In this document: positions 9,178 through 17,833 of the stretch, in pieces
Numbering within the stretch: position 1 is the stretch's first letter
How the letters are laid out: each line of letters starts with the position of its first letter
From: Reyranella humidisoli
GTDB lineage: Bacteria; Pseudomonadota; Alphaproteobacteria; Reyranellales; Reyranellaceae
Length of the DNA: 64,000 nucleotides
Assembly: GCF_019039055.1 (NCBI RefSeq)
Contig: NZ_JAHOPB010000001.1
Coordinates: 2,170,001 to 2,234,000, forward strand
Direction of reading: 5' to 3'
Position numbers and translations under genes: made by a program
The notes under the pieces: generated by a model
Seen by the model: the letters and a program-made list of their open reading frames with translations, nothing else
Database searches by the model: none
What the model was told of the DNA's origin: nothing

Positions 9178-10116
9178 GTGCAGGCCATCCTCAACGTCGC
9201 CTTTCCGATCTTCGGCGTTATCCTCGCCGGCTATCTGGCCGGCCGCTGGCGTATCCTGGGGCCCGAGGCGACGACGGCGCTGAACGCCTTCGTGAGCTAC
9301 TTCGCCCTGCCGGTGCTGTTCTTCGGGACTCTGGCGCGGACGCCGGTCGCCGCCGTGCTCGATCCTGCCCTGATGACCGGCTTCACCGTCGCTGTGGTCG
9401 CGACCTTCATCGTCGGCATGGTGACGACGCGTCTGGTTTCGCAAGGCGGTCTTGCCGCCATGAGCCTGCAGGGCATCGCCGCCTCCTGGGGGAACGTCGG
9501 CTACATGGGCGTGCCGCTCTGCCTTGCAGCCTTCGGCGAGCAGGGGCTGCCGCCCGCCATGCTGACCGTGATCGTCACCGCCGTCGTCTCGATGGTGTTC
9601 GGCGTCATGCTGATCGAACTCGAGGTCGCCGCGGGCCATGGTCCCGTCCGCACTTTCCTGCGGGCCGCCTTCAACGTGGCGCGCAATCCCTTGCCGGTCT
9701 CGATTGCCTTGGGCATCGTCGCCTCGTGGATCGGCGTGCCGATCCCGGTGCCGGTCGAGAAGTGGCTCGACCTGATGGGCGCCGCCGCCGCGCCCTGCGC
9801 GCTGTTCGCCATCGGGTTGTTCCTGTCCGACAAGTCGATCAAGAGCGGGCTCGCCGAAGCGGGGCTCGCGACGCTCATCAAGCTGCTGTTGCAGCCATTG
9901 GCGGCGCTGCTGATCCTGCCGTTCTTCGTGCCGATCGATTCGATCGCCGGCAAGGTGGCGCTGCTGATGGCTTCGCTGCCGACGGCGGCCAACGCCTTCG
10001 TGCTGGCCAAGCAGTTCAACATCTCGGTCGAACAGAATACCGCATCCGTGCTGCTCACGACGGCCTTCTCGGTGGTCACGGTTTCTGCTTTGCTGGTATG
10101 GCTGCGCGTGACCTGA
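9178..10116 (+). CDS. AEC family transporter (auxin efflux carrier-like permease)
   Basis: 312 residues, almost wholly hydrophobic, with about ten membrane spans in two inverted halves. The start [20 protein letters not shown] is typical of bacterial AEC permeases, and [11 protein letters not shown] carries the conserved Asn/Gly-Pro kink. [11 protein letters not shown] near the end matches the second half. Family members export small organic acids such as malate or malonate; the substrate here is unknown. GTG at 9178 is the start. An AT-rich promoter-like stretch lies at 9105-9165, and mscL follows 22 bases downstream. Confidence 0.9.
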   Translation: MQAILNVAFPIFGVILAGYLAGRWRILGPEATTALNAFVSYFALPVLFFGTLARTPVAAVLDPALMTGFTVAVVATFIVGMVTTRLVSQGGLAAMSLQGIAASWGNVGYMGVPLCLAAFGEQGLPPAMLTVIVTAVVSMVFGVMLIELEVAAGHGPVRTFLRAAFNVARNPLPVSIALGIVASWIGVPIPVPVEKWLDLMGAAAAPCALFAIGLFLSDKSIKSGLAEAGLATLIKLLLQPLAALLILPFFVPIDSIAGKVALLMASLPTAANAFVLAKQFNISVEQNTASVLLTTAFSVVTVSALLVWLRVT

Positions 10117-10138
10117 CGACGACAAGGGGAGAAAGTCG

Positions 10139-10561
10139 ATGCTCCAGGAATTCAAGAAGTTCGCGATGCGCGGAAACGTCGTGGATCTCGCCATCGGCGT
10201 GATCATCGGCGCGGCCTTCAGCAAGATCATCGACTCGCTGGTCGGCGACCTCATCATGCCGATCATCGGCCGCATCGCCGGCGGGCTCGACTTCACCAAC
10301 TACTTCATCGGCCTGACGCCGGCCGCCAGCCAGGCCGCTACCTACGACGCCGCCAAGAAAGCCGGCGCCACGCTCGGCTACGGCACCTTCCTCACCGTGA
10401 CGGTCAACTTCCTCATCATCGCCTGGGTCCTGTTCATGGTGATCAAGGGCATGAACCGCGTGACCAAGCAGGAAGAGTCGGCGCCACCGCCACCCGCGCC
10501 GCCGACCAAGGAACAGGAGCTGCTCACGGAAATCCGCGACCTCCTGAAGGCCCGTGGCTAG
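10139..10561 (+). CDS. mscL: Large-conductance mechanosensitive channel MscL
   Basis: 140 residues, the usual length. The first transmembrane helix [20 protein letters not shown] is nearly identical to the family consensus, including the glycine-rich pore constriction. LIMPIIG follows, and the second helix is at [16 protein letters not shown]. The cytoplasmic helix ends [13 protein letters not shown]. It forms a pentameric inner-membrane emergency valve that opens on hypo-osmotic shock. It follows the AEC carrier closely and may share its transcript. Confidence 0.98.
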   Translation: MLQEFKKFAMRGNVVDLAIGVIIGAAFSKIIDSLVGDLIMPIIGRIAGGLDFTNYFIGLTPAASQAATYDAAKKAGATLGYGTFLTVTVNFLIIAWVLFMVIKGMNRVTKQEESAPPPPAPPTKEQELLTEIRDLLKARG

Positions 10562-10593
10562 GCCGCCTTTTGGTCTCAAATCGATTCACCCCA

Positions 10594-10701
10594 CCTCATC
10601 CTGAGGAGGCGATCAGCGCCGTCTCGAAGGATCGGCAACAAACGAGGTGCTCGTGCCCACCCTTCGAGACGCGCTCCTGCGGAGCGCTCCTCAGGGTGAG
10701 G
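10594..10701. repeat. Palindromic intergenic repeat, copy 2
   Basis: Outer arms CCTCATCCTGAGGAG (10594-10608) and CTCCTCAGGGTGAGG (10687-10701) pair with one G-T mismatch. Inner arms GTCTCGAAGG (10621-10630) and CCTTCGAGAC (10661-10670) pair perfectly. It fills the space between mscL and the convergent lyase gene and may also terminate both transcripts. I recognise this CATCCTGAGGAG...CTTCGAGAC type from many alphaproteobacterial chromosomes. Confidence 0.85.
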
Positions 10702-10742
10702 TCGTTGTTGAGAAGCGATTTGTTCTTTCTCGGTTGGAAAGA

Positions 10743-11627
10743 CTAAGCCGCCTTCTTCCCGGCGAACACCGCGTCGAGCCGGCGGGCCAGCCCGTCGGAG
10801 ATCCTGGTGAGCGGCAGCCGGCATTCCGGCGAGGCGATCAGGCCCTGGCGCCACAGGAGATGCTTGATCGGCATCGGGTTGGCTTCGGCGAACAGCATCG
10901 GCACGAAGCCGGCGAGCGGCGCCCAGGCCTTGCGCGCGCCGGCGAGATCGTTGGCGCGGAAGCAGCGCTCGACCTCGACGAAGCCTTCCGTCATCACGTG
11001 GCTCGCGGCCAGGATGCCGCCCTCGGCGCCGTTGGCGCGCATGGTGAAGAACAGCGCGTCCTCGCCGGTCAGCACGGCGAAGTCCGATGGCTTGCGGCGC
11101 AGCAGCTCGAGCGACTGTTCTACGCTGCCGGAACTGTCCTTCACGCCGACGATGTTCGGCACCTCGGCAAGCTCGAGCAGTGAGTCGTTGGAGAGGTTCA
11201 CCGCGGTGCGGTAGGGAATGTTGTAGATCACCACGTCGCGGTCGGTGGCACCGGCGATCCGCCGGAAATGCGCGATCAGCCCGTCCTGGCTCGGCCGGTT
11301 GTAGTAGGGGCACACCGACAGGATGCCGGCGATCGGCAGATGACGCAGCCGCTTCAGCTCCTTCTCGACCTTGGCGGTGGCATTGCCGCCCACGCCCGCG
11401 AACACCGGCACGCGACCGTCGGCAACGGCCAGCGTGCGTTCGATGACGGCGGCGATCTCGTCCTCGTCGAGCGCCGGCGATTCGCCCGTCGTGCCGAGCG
11501 GCAGAAGCCCGTCGACGCCCTTGGCGATGTAGTGGTTCACCAGCCGGTCGTAGCTCGCGAAGTCGATGGCGCCGTCCTTGAACGGCGTAATGAGGGGGAG
11601 CCAGAGGCCCGAGATCTTCGTGGTCAT
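10743..11627 (-). CDS. DapA-family lyase (dihydrodipicolinate synthase/N-acetylneuraminate lyase type)
   Basis: 294-residue TIM barrel that forms a Schiff base with pyruvate. It has the GTTGESPALDEDE loop, the catalytic tyrosine region SVCPYYNRPSQ, and the Schiff-base lysine in IVGVKDSSGS near residue 160. It could be the biosynthetic DapA, but its place opposite a LysR regulator and away from lysine genes suggests a catabolic 2-oxo acid aldolase of the same family. I therefore give no gene symbol. It is divergent from the LysR gene with a 74-base spacer containing a palindrome. Confidence 0.92.
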   Translation of the reverse strand: MTTKISGLWLPLITPFKDGAIDFASYDRLVNHYIAKGVDGLLPLGTTGESPALDEDEIAAVIERTLAVADGRVPVFAGVGGNATAKVEKELKRLRHLPIAGILSVCPYYNRPSQDGLIAHFRRIAGATDRDVVIYNIPYRTAVNLSNDSLLELAEVPNIVGVKDSSGSVEQSLELLRRKPSDFAVLTGEDALFFTMRANGAEGGILAASHVMTEGFVEVERCFRANDLAGARKAWAPLAGFVPMLFAEANPMPIKHLLWRQGLIASPECRLPLTRISDGLARRLDAVFAGKKAA

Positions 11628-11657
11628 GACGCCACGCTACGGCGATCCAACGAATAA

Positions 11658-11675
11658 CAAAAACGAATGTTTTTG
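11658..11675. promoter_or_regulatory. Palindrome in the divergent LysR/lyase spacer, candidate LysR operator
   Basis: CAAAAAC (11658-11664), GAAT, GTTTTTG (11669-11675): perfect 7-bp arms in an AT-rich patch between divergent start codons. LysR-type regulators usually bind such interrupted dyads upstream of the gene they control. Confidence 0.55.
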
Positions 11676-11701
11676 ATGGGATCGTTCGGAAATGATTATA
11701 T

Positions 11702-12580
11702 ATGACGATGCGCAGGGATCTCGACATGGCGCTGGTTCGCGCCTTCCTCACCGTCGTCGAAGTGGGCGGGGTCACCCGCGCGGCCGCCGCACTCGGCATG
11801 AGCCAGGCCGCCGTCAGCCAGCAGATCAAGCGGCTGGAGGAGGCGCTCGACTGCCGCCTGTTCACGCGGCAGGGGCGCGGGCTCGCGCTGGCCCCGGCGG
11901 GCGAGCGGCTGCTCGAACAGGCGCGACGTCTCGTGGCAATGAACGACGAGGTGTGGTCTTCGATGCGCGCGCCGCAGTTCGAGGGCGAGGTCCGGTTCGG
12001 TGTTCCCTACGACATCATCGGCAGCTTCGTGCCGGCTATCCTGCGGCGCTTCGCCAAGGCACAGCCGCGCGTGCGCGTCAGCCTGGTCTGCGAGGACTCA
12101 TGCGTGATCCGCGAGGAACTGAAATCGGGCGGCGTGGATCTCGCCATGACCACCGAGACCGAGTGCGGCCGCCACGGCGAGACCCTGCGCACCGACCGGC
12201 TCGTCTGGGTCGGTGCGGCCGATGGCGACGCCCATCTCAAGGATCCGCTGCCGGTCTCGCTCGGCGCGCCGACCTGCGTCTTTCGTCCCGTCGCGGTCGA
12301 GGCGCTGGGCAAGGCGCGGCGCGACTGGCGCGCGGTCTGCGAGGTGAGCCGGCTGGAGCTGGTCTATGCGGTGCTGGAAGCAGGGCTGGCCGTGGCGCCG
12401 CTGCTGCGCTCCTCCGTCCCCGAGCGTTTCGTCATCCTGGGCCGCGAGGCCAAGCTGCCGGCGCTGCCTGAGTTCCGCATCAATCTCTACGCGCCGCCGG
12501 GCCTGGGGCCGGCTGCGCGCGACCTGGCCGATCACGTGCGAGCGAGCTTTTCCGGCCGGTCGCGAAACCACAACAATTGA
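11702..12580 (+). CDS. LysR-type transcriptional regulator
   Basis: 292 residues. The N-terminal winged helix-turn-helix spans about residues 5-64 (RAFLTVVEVGGVTRAAAALG, then MSQAAVSQQIKRLEEAL). The co-inducer domain follows, with GEVRFGVPYDIIGSFVPAIL opening the first subdomain. Its divergence from the DapA-like lyase makes that gene its probable target. The start is taken at ATG 11702, which keeps the conserved LD-x-x-L-x-R-x-F opening; ATG 11726 has a better ribosome binding site (AGGGA) but would cut it. A TTATAT box at 11694 is close to the start. Confidence 0.92.
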   Translation: MTMRRDLDMALVRAFLTVVEVGGVTRAAAALGMSQAAVSQQIKRLEEALDCRLFTRQGRGLALAPAGERLLEQARRLVAMNDEVWSSMRAPQFEGEVRFGVPYDIIGSFVPAILRRFAKAQPRVRVSLVCEDSCVIREELKSGGVDLAMTTETECGRHGETLRTDRLVWVGAADGDAHLKDPLPVSLGAPTCVFRPVAVEALGKARRDWRAVCEVSRLELVYAVLEAGLAVAPLLRSSVPERFVILGREAKLPALPEFRINLYAPPGLGPAARDLADHVRASFSGRSRNHNN

Positions 12581-12587
12581 TACCAAG

Positions 12588-12727
12588 CGCCCCCTGTGCC
12601 GATGGCGCGTCCGCCCGTATCTTCGCGGGCATGGAGTGACGCGGTTCGAGAGATCGCCGCGGCGCCAGCGAGTTTAGAGGGGGCGTCTGGGGGCCTGGAG
12701 AGTGCAAACTCTCCGGGCCCTCTTTTT
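12588..12727 (+). ncRNA. Candidate structured RNA (three-way junction plus terminator)
   Basis: Begins 8 bases after the LysR stop. Closing stem P1 pairs CGCCCCCT (12588-12595) with AGGGGGCG (12678-12685). P2 pairs TGGCGC (12603-12608) with GCGCCA (12662-12667). Inside are two hairpins: P3 GCCCG/CGGGC (12613-12617, 12626-12630) and P4 GCGG..CGA/TCG..CCGC (12641-12660) capped by a GAGA tetraloop. An intrinsic terminator follows at 12691-12727. It could be a small RNA, or a leader that attenuates the acetyltransferase gene at 12791. It matches no riboswitch I know. A -10-like TGATAC at 12578 lacks a convincing -35. Confidence 0.45.
12691..12727 (+). terminator. Strong intrinsic terminator upstream of the acetyltransferase gene
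   Basis: GGGCC-t-GGAGAGT (12691-12703) pairs with ACTCTCC-g-GGCCC (12708-12720) around GCAA, followed by TCTTTTT. It stands 110 bases after the LysR stop and 64 bases before the next start. Confidence 0.88.
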
Positions 12728-12790
12728 GTGCCGACATGAAACGGTCATGGAGACGTGTTTGATCCGGGCGTCTCGGAGGAGGATCGGGTG

Positions 12791-13375
12791 ATGGCAGCAG
12801 CGAGCGAGTCCGTGCTCGAAAAGCCGCAGGGCGGCCTCGTGGTACGTCCGTCGACGGAGAACGACGTGGCGGCCATGATCGCGATCTACACGCACCACAT
12901 CACGCGTGGCCTCGGCGATGTCGACATCGAGCCGACGCAGGCCGACGACATCAAGCGCCGGCGCAAGAACATGCTGCGGCGCCGGCTGCCCCATCTCGCC
13001 GCCGAACGCGACGGGATAATCGTGGGCTACGCCTATGCGGTGCCTTTCCGCAAGCGACCCGCCTATCGCTATGCGGTGAAGCATTCGATCTACGTCCACC
13101 CCGGGCACGTCGGGACCGGGATCGGCCGTCGGCTCCTGCCGGCGCTGATCGAGGCCTGCGCAAGTGCGGGCTATCGCCAGATGTTCGCCTATATCGACGC
13201 CGACAACGTCGCGTCGCTCAGCCTGCACGAGGCCCACGGCTTTCGCCGTGCCGGCCTGCTGGAAGGCGTGGGCTTCAAGTACGGCAAGTGGTCCGACAGC
13301 GTCCTGATGCAGCGCGCCATCGGCGCGGGCACCACGACGCCGCCGGTCGAGATCGCCTACTCGCGCACCACGTAG
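12791..13375 (+). CDS. GNAT N-acetyltransferase, phosphinothricin acetyltransferase-like
   Basis: 194 residues in the GNAT fold. The acetyl-CoA loop is HVGTGIGRRLL, preceded by the beta strand KHSIYVHP; ENDVAAMIAIYTHHI at the start and ADNVASLSLHEAHGFRRAGLLEGVGFKYGKW near the end (read as ADNVASLSLHEAHGF, then GFKYGKW) match the Pat/YncA branch. Family members acetylate phosphinothricin, methionine sulfone or related amino acids; the natural substrate here is unknown. ATG 12791 is chosen because GGAGGAGG sits 8 bases upstream; GTG 12788 is an alternative. The 3' end overlaps the convergent decarboxylase by 19 bases. Confidence 0.88.
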   Translation: MAAASESVLEKPQGGLVVRPSTENDVAAMIAIYTHHITRGLGDVDIEPTQADDIKRRRKNMLRRRLPHLAAERDGIIVGYAYAVPFRKRPAYRYAVKHSIYVHPGHVGTGIGRRLLPALIEACASAGYRQMFAYIDADNVASLSLHEAHGFRRAGLLEGVGFKYGKWSDSVLMQRAIGAGTTTPPVEIAYSRTT

Positions 13376-15693
13376 GTGTAGAAGCGCACGACGCCGTTCT
13401 TGTCGATCTCGCGATAGATGCCCTGGATCTCCACGTCGAAGCCGGGGAACAGGTTGGCCGACTTCTCGAACATGCGCAGATAGTCGAGCATCGGCTTGGC
13501 CCGCTCGTCCAGCCGTTCGCCCGGCACGATGCTGGCGATGCCCGGCGGATACACGACGAACATGGTCGTGGCGATGCGCCCGGCCGCCTGGTCGATCGGC
13601 ACATAGTCGACATTGTTGCGCACGAGCTGGCGCACCGCCTCATGCGGCGGCATCGCGGGGTCCGGCAGATGCTCGGGCATGAACTGCGCGCGCTGGAGGA
13701 AGCTCACATTGGCGTCGCGGAAGAAAGCATGCATCTCGGCGCAGAGGTCGCGCAGGCGCAGGCCGCTGTAGCGGCCGGGCCGCTTGCGGACGAATTCGCT
13801 GATCACGTCCTCGAGGCGCGCATTCTCGTCGTGCAGGCGCTTGAAGATCACCATCGCGCTCAGCAGCGTGCCGGCCTTGCTCGACTCCACGCCGGGAGTC
13901 ATCAGGAACAGCAGCGAGTTGAGGTCGTTCTTTTCCGGCACGATCTGGTTCTCGCGCAGATACTGCGCCACGACCGGGGCGGGGATGCCGTGACCGGCAT
14001 AGCGCCCGGTCTCGCGGTCGAAGCCCGGCGTCAGCACGACCAGCTTGTTGGGGTCGGTGATCGCATAGCCCGGCGCCACATGCTTGAAGCCATGCCAGGG
14101 CGCTCCGGGCGCCAGTTCCCAGTAGCGTGCGTCGACGGCGAGGTCGTCGGTCGGCACGTCCTCCCAGGCCTGATCGCGTCCGCCGACGGTCACGCGGTTT
14201 GGCACGAACGGCTCGAAGAACCAGCGACGCGCAAAATCGCGCTCCTTGTCCTCGAACTCGCGGCGAATGGCGCGCATCTTCTTGCGGATCTCGATGCCGA
14301 GGCGAATCGTGTCGTCCCACAGCACCTCGCCCGAACGCCCCTTCATCATCTGCGCGCCGACGTCGAGCGACGCGAAGATCGGATAGAACGGCGAAGTCGA
14401 GGCGTGCAGCATGAAGAACTCGTTGAAGCGGCGATGCTCGATGCGCCGCCGCTGGCCCTTGATGTGCCTGTCCCTGACATGGATCTGCGAGGCCTGGCTG
14501 AAGCTCGCGAGCTGCTTGTGCGCCGACTGGGTGGCGATGATGCCGGGACTGTCCGGGCCGAGGTTGGTCAGCCCCATGGCGAAACGGCCGGCATAGAGCG
14601 GATGGAATTTCATGAAGCCCGCCCAGGCCTCGTCGAACAGGATGTAGTCGCAGAGATGTCCGATCTTCTCGACGATCAGGCGGGCGTCGTTGATGGTGCC
14701 GTCGTAGGTGCACTGCTCGATGACGGCGACCCGGAACGGCCGCTCGCGCTTCCACGCCTCCTTGTCCTTGACCAGCGGGTTGGTGCGGATCTTCTCGCGG
14801 ATGGCGGCCTCGTCGAGCGCCTCGTGGAAGATCGGGCCGATCAGCCCGTGCGCATTGCGATCGGTCTCGAGGTAGATCGGGATGCCGTTGCCCAGGAACA
14901 GCGCGCCGTGATGGGCGGCCTTGTGGTTGTTGCGGTCGAACAGCACGAGGTCGCCCTCGGCGATCAGGGCCTGCAGCACGATCTTGTTGGACGACGAGGT
15001 GCCGTTCAGGACGAAGTACGTCTTCTCCGCGCCGAAGATGACGGCGGCTTCCTTCTGCGCCTTCAGCGCCGGGCCCTCGTGGACCAGCAGGTCGCCGAGA
15101 TCGAGCACGGAATTGTCGAGGTCGTCGCGGAACACCGCCTCGCCCAGATGCTCGACGAAGATCCGGCCGATCGGGCTTCTGTTGTAGAAGATGCCGCCAT
15201 TGTGACCGGGGCAGGTCCAGAGCTGGTTGCCTTCCTCGGCATAGTCGACCAGTTCGCCGAAGAACGGCGTCTTCAGCGTTTCGGCATATTGCTTGAGGCG
15301 ACTCACCAGGTTCTTGGCGATGAACTCCGGCGTTTCCTCGGAGAGGAAGATGTAGCCGTCGATATAGTCCATCACCTCGACGGGGATGTCCTGCAGGCGC
15401 TTGCGGCGAACCAGGATGACGATCGGCATCTCGAGGCCGCGCCGCCGCATCATGTTGATCATCGCGGCGGCCTTGCCGTCGAGGCCCTTCTTGCCCCAGT
15501 CGACGACCATGCAGCCGATGGCGGCGTCGGTCTGGACCACCATCTCGGCATCCTCGATGCGCCGGGCCCGCACGACCTGGAAGCCCATGCGCTCGATCGA
15601 AACCGTGATCTCGCCCAGCCGGAGGCCTTCGAGATCGTCGGCGTCGAACGCCGGAGCGCAGACGAGGAAAGTGAAGCGCCTGAAGAAATCCAT
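13357..15693 (-). CDS. Orn/Lys/Arg decarboxylase, fold type I, with N-terminal wing domain
   Basis: 778 residues, slightly longer than the 710-760 usual for inducible lysine, arginine and ornithine decarboxylases. The N-terminal wing (about 1-135) has a response-regulator-like fold. The PLP domain follows, with TCPGHNGGIFYNRSP, LNGTSSSNKIVL and LFDEAWAGF, and the Schiff-base lysine in QSAHKQL (Lys393). The C-terminal domain closes the protein. It makes a polyamine (cadaverine, agmatine or putrescine) and consumes protons. The substrate cannot be decided by eye. Its ATG overlaps the PPK2 stop (TGATG), so translation is coupled to PPK2. Confidence 0.95.
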   Translation of the reverse strand: MDFFRRFTFLVCAPAFDADDLEGLRLGEITVSIERMGFQVVRARRIEDAEMVVQTDAAIGCMVVDWGKKGLDGKAAAMINMMRRRGLEMPIVILVRRKRLQDIPVEVMDYIDGYIFLSEETPEFIAKNLVSRLKQYAETLKTPFFGELVDYAEEGNQLWTCPGHNGGIFYNRSPIGRIFVEHLGEAVFRDDLDNSVLDLGDLLVHEGPALKAQKEAAVIFGAEKTYFVLNGTSSSNKIVLQALIAEGDLVLFDRNNHKAAHHGALFLGNGIPIYLETDRNAHGLIGPIFHEALDEAAIREKIRTNPLVKDKEAWKRERPFRVAVIEQCTYDGTINDARLIVEKIGHLCDYILFDEAWAGFMKFHPLYAGRFAMGLTNLGPDSPGIIATQSAHKQLASFSQASQIHVRDRHIKGQRRRIEHRRFNEFFMLHASTSPFYPIFASLDVGAQMMKGRSGEVLWDDTIRLGIEIRKKMRAIRREFEDKERDFARRWFFEPFVPNRVTVGGRDQAWEDVPTDDLAVDARYWELAPGAPWHGFKHVAPGYAITDPNKLVVLTPGFDRETGRYAGHGIPAPVVAQYLRENQIVPEKNDLNSLLFLMTPGVESSKAGTLLSAMVIFKRLHDENARLEDVISEFVRKRPGRYSGLRLRDLCAEMHAFFRDANVSFLQRAQFMPEHLPDPAMPPHEAVRQLVRNNVDYVPIDQAAGRIATTMFVVYPPGIASIVPGERLDERAKPMLDYLRMFEKSANLFPGFDVEIQGIYREIDKNGVVRFYTYVVRE

Positions 15694-16613
15694 CAGTAGA
15701 CCGCCGGGACATAGAGTTCGGGAGCGACCGGCGTCCGGGCGTAGTCGGGCTTGTGCTCGCGCTTCGGCAGGACGACCGGTTGCTGTTCAACATCCTTATA
15801 CGGCACTTGTTGCAAAAGGTGGTGGATGCAGTTGAGGCGGGCGCGGCGCTTGTTGTTGCCCTCGACCACCCACCAGGGCGCCTCCGGGATGTGGGTCCGT
15901 GCCAGCATTTCCTCCTTGGCCTTGGTGTATTCCTCCCAGCGCCGGCGGGACTCGAGGTCCATCGGCGAGAGCTTCCATTGCTTCATGGGATCGTGGATAC
16001 GCATGAGGAAGCGCAGGTTCTGCTCCTCGTCGGAGATCGAGAACCAGTATTTGAGCAGGACGATGCCAGAGCGGACCAGCATGCGCTCGAATTCGGGCAC
16101 CGTCTGGAAGAAATCCTGGACGTCGCCCTCGCTGCAGAAGCCCATGACCCGCTCGACGCCGGCCCGATTGTACCAGCTCCGGTCGAACAGAACGATTTCG
16201 CCGGCCGCCGGCAGGTGGGCGGCATAGCGCTGGAAGTACCACTGGGTGCGCTCGCGCTCGGAGGGCGCGGAGAGGGCCACCGTCCGGCAGATGCGCGGGT
16301 TGAGCCGCTGCGCGACGCGCTTGATCACCCCGCCCTTGCCGGCCGCGTCGCGGCCCTCGAACAGGACCACGAGCTTGAGTTTCTGGTCGACCACCCAGGC
16401 CTGGAGCTTGATCAGCTCGCGCTGCAGCCGCAGCAGCTCGGTGAAATAGAGCTTTCGGTCGATCCCGTCCTGCAGCGACGGCGTCCGGCCCGGCTCGCTC
16501 ATCCGCGCCAGCATCTCGTCGCCCAGTTCGAGCTCCAGCTCCTCGTCGATGCCGTCCGCCAGCTCGCGACGGATTCGCTCCTCCAGCGTCTCGCGGTCCA
16601 GATCGCTATTCAT
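15693..16613 (-). CDS. ppk2: Polyphosphate kinase 2
   Basis: 306 residues, a single PPK2 domain. Walker A is FEGRDAAGKGGVIKR near residue 85, the lid region contains SAPSERERTQWYFQRY, and Walker B is VLFDRSWYNRAGVERVMGF. GNNKRRARLNCIHHLL near the end is typical of the class I branch, which uses polyphosphate to phosphorylate GDP or ADP (or runs in reverse). The start is ATG 16613. It is the first gene of a coupled pair with the basic amino acid decarboxylase. This is consistent with a stress role linking polyphosphate and polyamines, which is an inference. Confidence 0.95.
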   Translation of the reverse strand: MNSDLDRETLEERIRRELADGIDEELELELGDEMLARMSEPGRTPSLQDGIDRKLYFTELLRLQRELIKLQAWVVDQKLKLVVLFEGRDAAGKGGVIKRVAQRLNPRICRTVALSAPSERERTQWYFQRYAAHLPAAGEIVLFDRSWYNRAGVERVMGFCSEGDVQDFFQTVPEFERMLVRSGIVLLKYWFSISDEEQNLRFLMRIHDPMKQWKLSPMDLESRRRWEEYTKAKEEMLARTHIPEAPWWVVEGNNKRRARLNCIHHLLQQVPYKDVEQQPVVLPKREHKPDYARTPVAPELYVPAVY

Positions 16614-16703
16614 TCAGCCCTCCACGCCGTCCCAATGGCCGGGGAAGGTGAGGGGGCCGTATGACAATTTGACGACAGCCGCCTCGCGAGCGGCCGTTGC
16701 GGT

Positions 16704-17804
16704 TTACGGGCGCGGCAGGAGCCTTTTCGCCTGCATCGCGGCAAAGCATTTCCGGAACATCGCCTCGGTATCCATCACTTCGGTAAAACCGGCCTGCATC
16801 AGCTTGATGGTCGATACAATGGCCGGCGGCCCCGGCTCGGTGCGGCCGAAGCCCATCGTGTAGTCGGCATATTCGAACGACAGGCCGACGAAATCCCGGA
16901 GCGTGCCGGACGCGAGCCCGTGGGCGCTGCGAATCTCCGCCCATTCGGCCTCGCGGGGCCGGATCTCGCGGTCGAGCGCCAGCGGCACGGGGGCGCCCGG
17001 TTCGAAGCCCAGCGCATCGGCGATGGCGGGCCAGACGTTGGGCCAGACGAAGACGTCGCCGTTGGTGACGTTGAAGATCTCGTTTTGTGCAGTCGCCGCC
17101 TCGCCCGACCAGGCAATGGTGCGCGCCAGCAGGTCGGCGTCGACGGCCTGCGCCACGCGGCCGACCCCGCCCGGATAGTCGAGCGCCTTCCTGCCGGCGC
17201 GGCGCATGAAGGCGGCATAGACGCCGAGCGCCGGGATCACGTTCATGGCGCTGCCGACCGAATCGCCCACGATCAGCACCGGCCGCAGGATCGACCAGTT
17301 CCACGCCTTGCCCGGCTGGCGCTCGCGCAGGAAGCGTTCCTGGTTCCAGTAGAAGTTCGGCTGCTCGTGCATCTCCGAGCGGTTCTCGCGCGCCGGCACG
17401 GCGAGCGGCCGGACATGGACGCCATAGGCCTTGGTGCCCTGCAGCAGCGCGACGTGGCGCAATCCGGGGGCGGCGCGTTCGAGCGGCGCCATCAGGTTGC
17501 GCAGCATCAGGTCGTTGGTGCGGATCTGCTCTTCTTCCTGCCAGCCTGCCACGAGGCCGGGCCGCTCGTAGAGCGCGGCATAGGCGAGGTGCGTCACGCC
17601 CGCGAGGTCGGGCGCCAGCGCCTCGCAGGCGGCCTTGTCGGTGAGATCGAGCGGCAGCCAGCGCGCGCCGTAGGTTTCATCGGGTCGTCGGCGCGACACG
17701 GCGATAACCTCGCAGCCTTCCATGGCCGCGAAGTGCTTCATGACGGCATAGCCGACGAGGCCGGTGGCCCCGGCGACCAGGACTTTCTTCGATGGCATCG
17801 TCAC
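16704..17804 (-). CDS. NAD(P)-dependent SDR of the PRISE / progesterone 5-beta-reductase-like type
   Basis: 366 residues, an extended SDR. The Rossmann motif is VLVAGATGLVGYAV at the N-terminus. The middle has LLQGTKAYGVHV, the K-x-Y-G-x-H signature of the PRISE family that reduces activated enones (progesterone 5-beta-reductase, iridoid synthase). NFYWNQERFL and WSILRPVLIVGDS follow in the usual order. Bacterial members act on small enones of unknown identity. The gene stands alone; the gap upstream to the Bug protein gene is 29 bases on the same strand. Confidence 0.85.
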   Translation of the reverse strand: MTMPSKKVLVAGATGLVGYAVMKHFAAMEGCEVIAVSRRRPDETYGARWLPLDLTDKAACEALAPDLAGVTHLAYAALYERPGLVAGWQEEEQIRTNDLMLRNLMAPLERAAPGLRHVALLQGTKAYGVHVRPLAVPARENRSEMHEQPNFYWNQERFLRERQPGKAWNWSILRPVLIVGDSVGSAMNVIPALGVYAAFMRRAGRKALDYPGGVGRVAQAVDADLLARTIAWSGEAATAQNEIFNVTNGDVFVWPNVWPAIADALGFEPGAPVPLALDREIRPREAEWAEIRSAHGLASGTLRDFVGLSFEYADYTMGFGRTEPGPPAIVSTIKLMQAGFTEVMDTEAMFRKCFAAMQAKRLLPRP

Positions 17805-17833
17805 CCTCGGCGGGATTGATCAGGGCGACGAAG

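Noticed and set aside
12641..12660. GGTTCGAGA segment resembling a tRNA T-arm
   Set aside because: The flanking bases do not give a 5-bp T stem with a 7-base loop, and no acceptor, D or anticodon arms fit. It fits better as a GAGA-capped hairpin in the candidate RNA.
13288..15699. 803-codon open frame antisense to the decarboxylase gene
   Set aside because: It mirrors the real gene in a GC-rich genome; the decarboxylase frame has the family motifs and the antisense product is a low-complexity Asp/Arg/Leu/Val protein.
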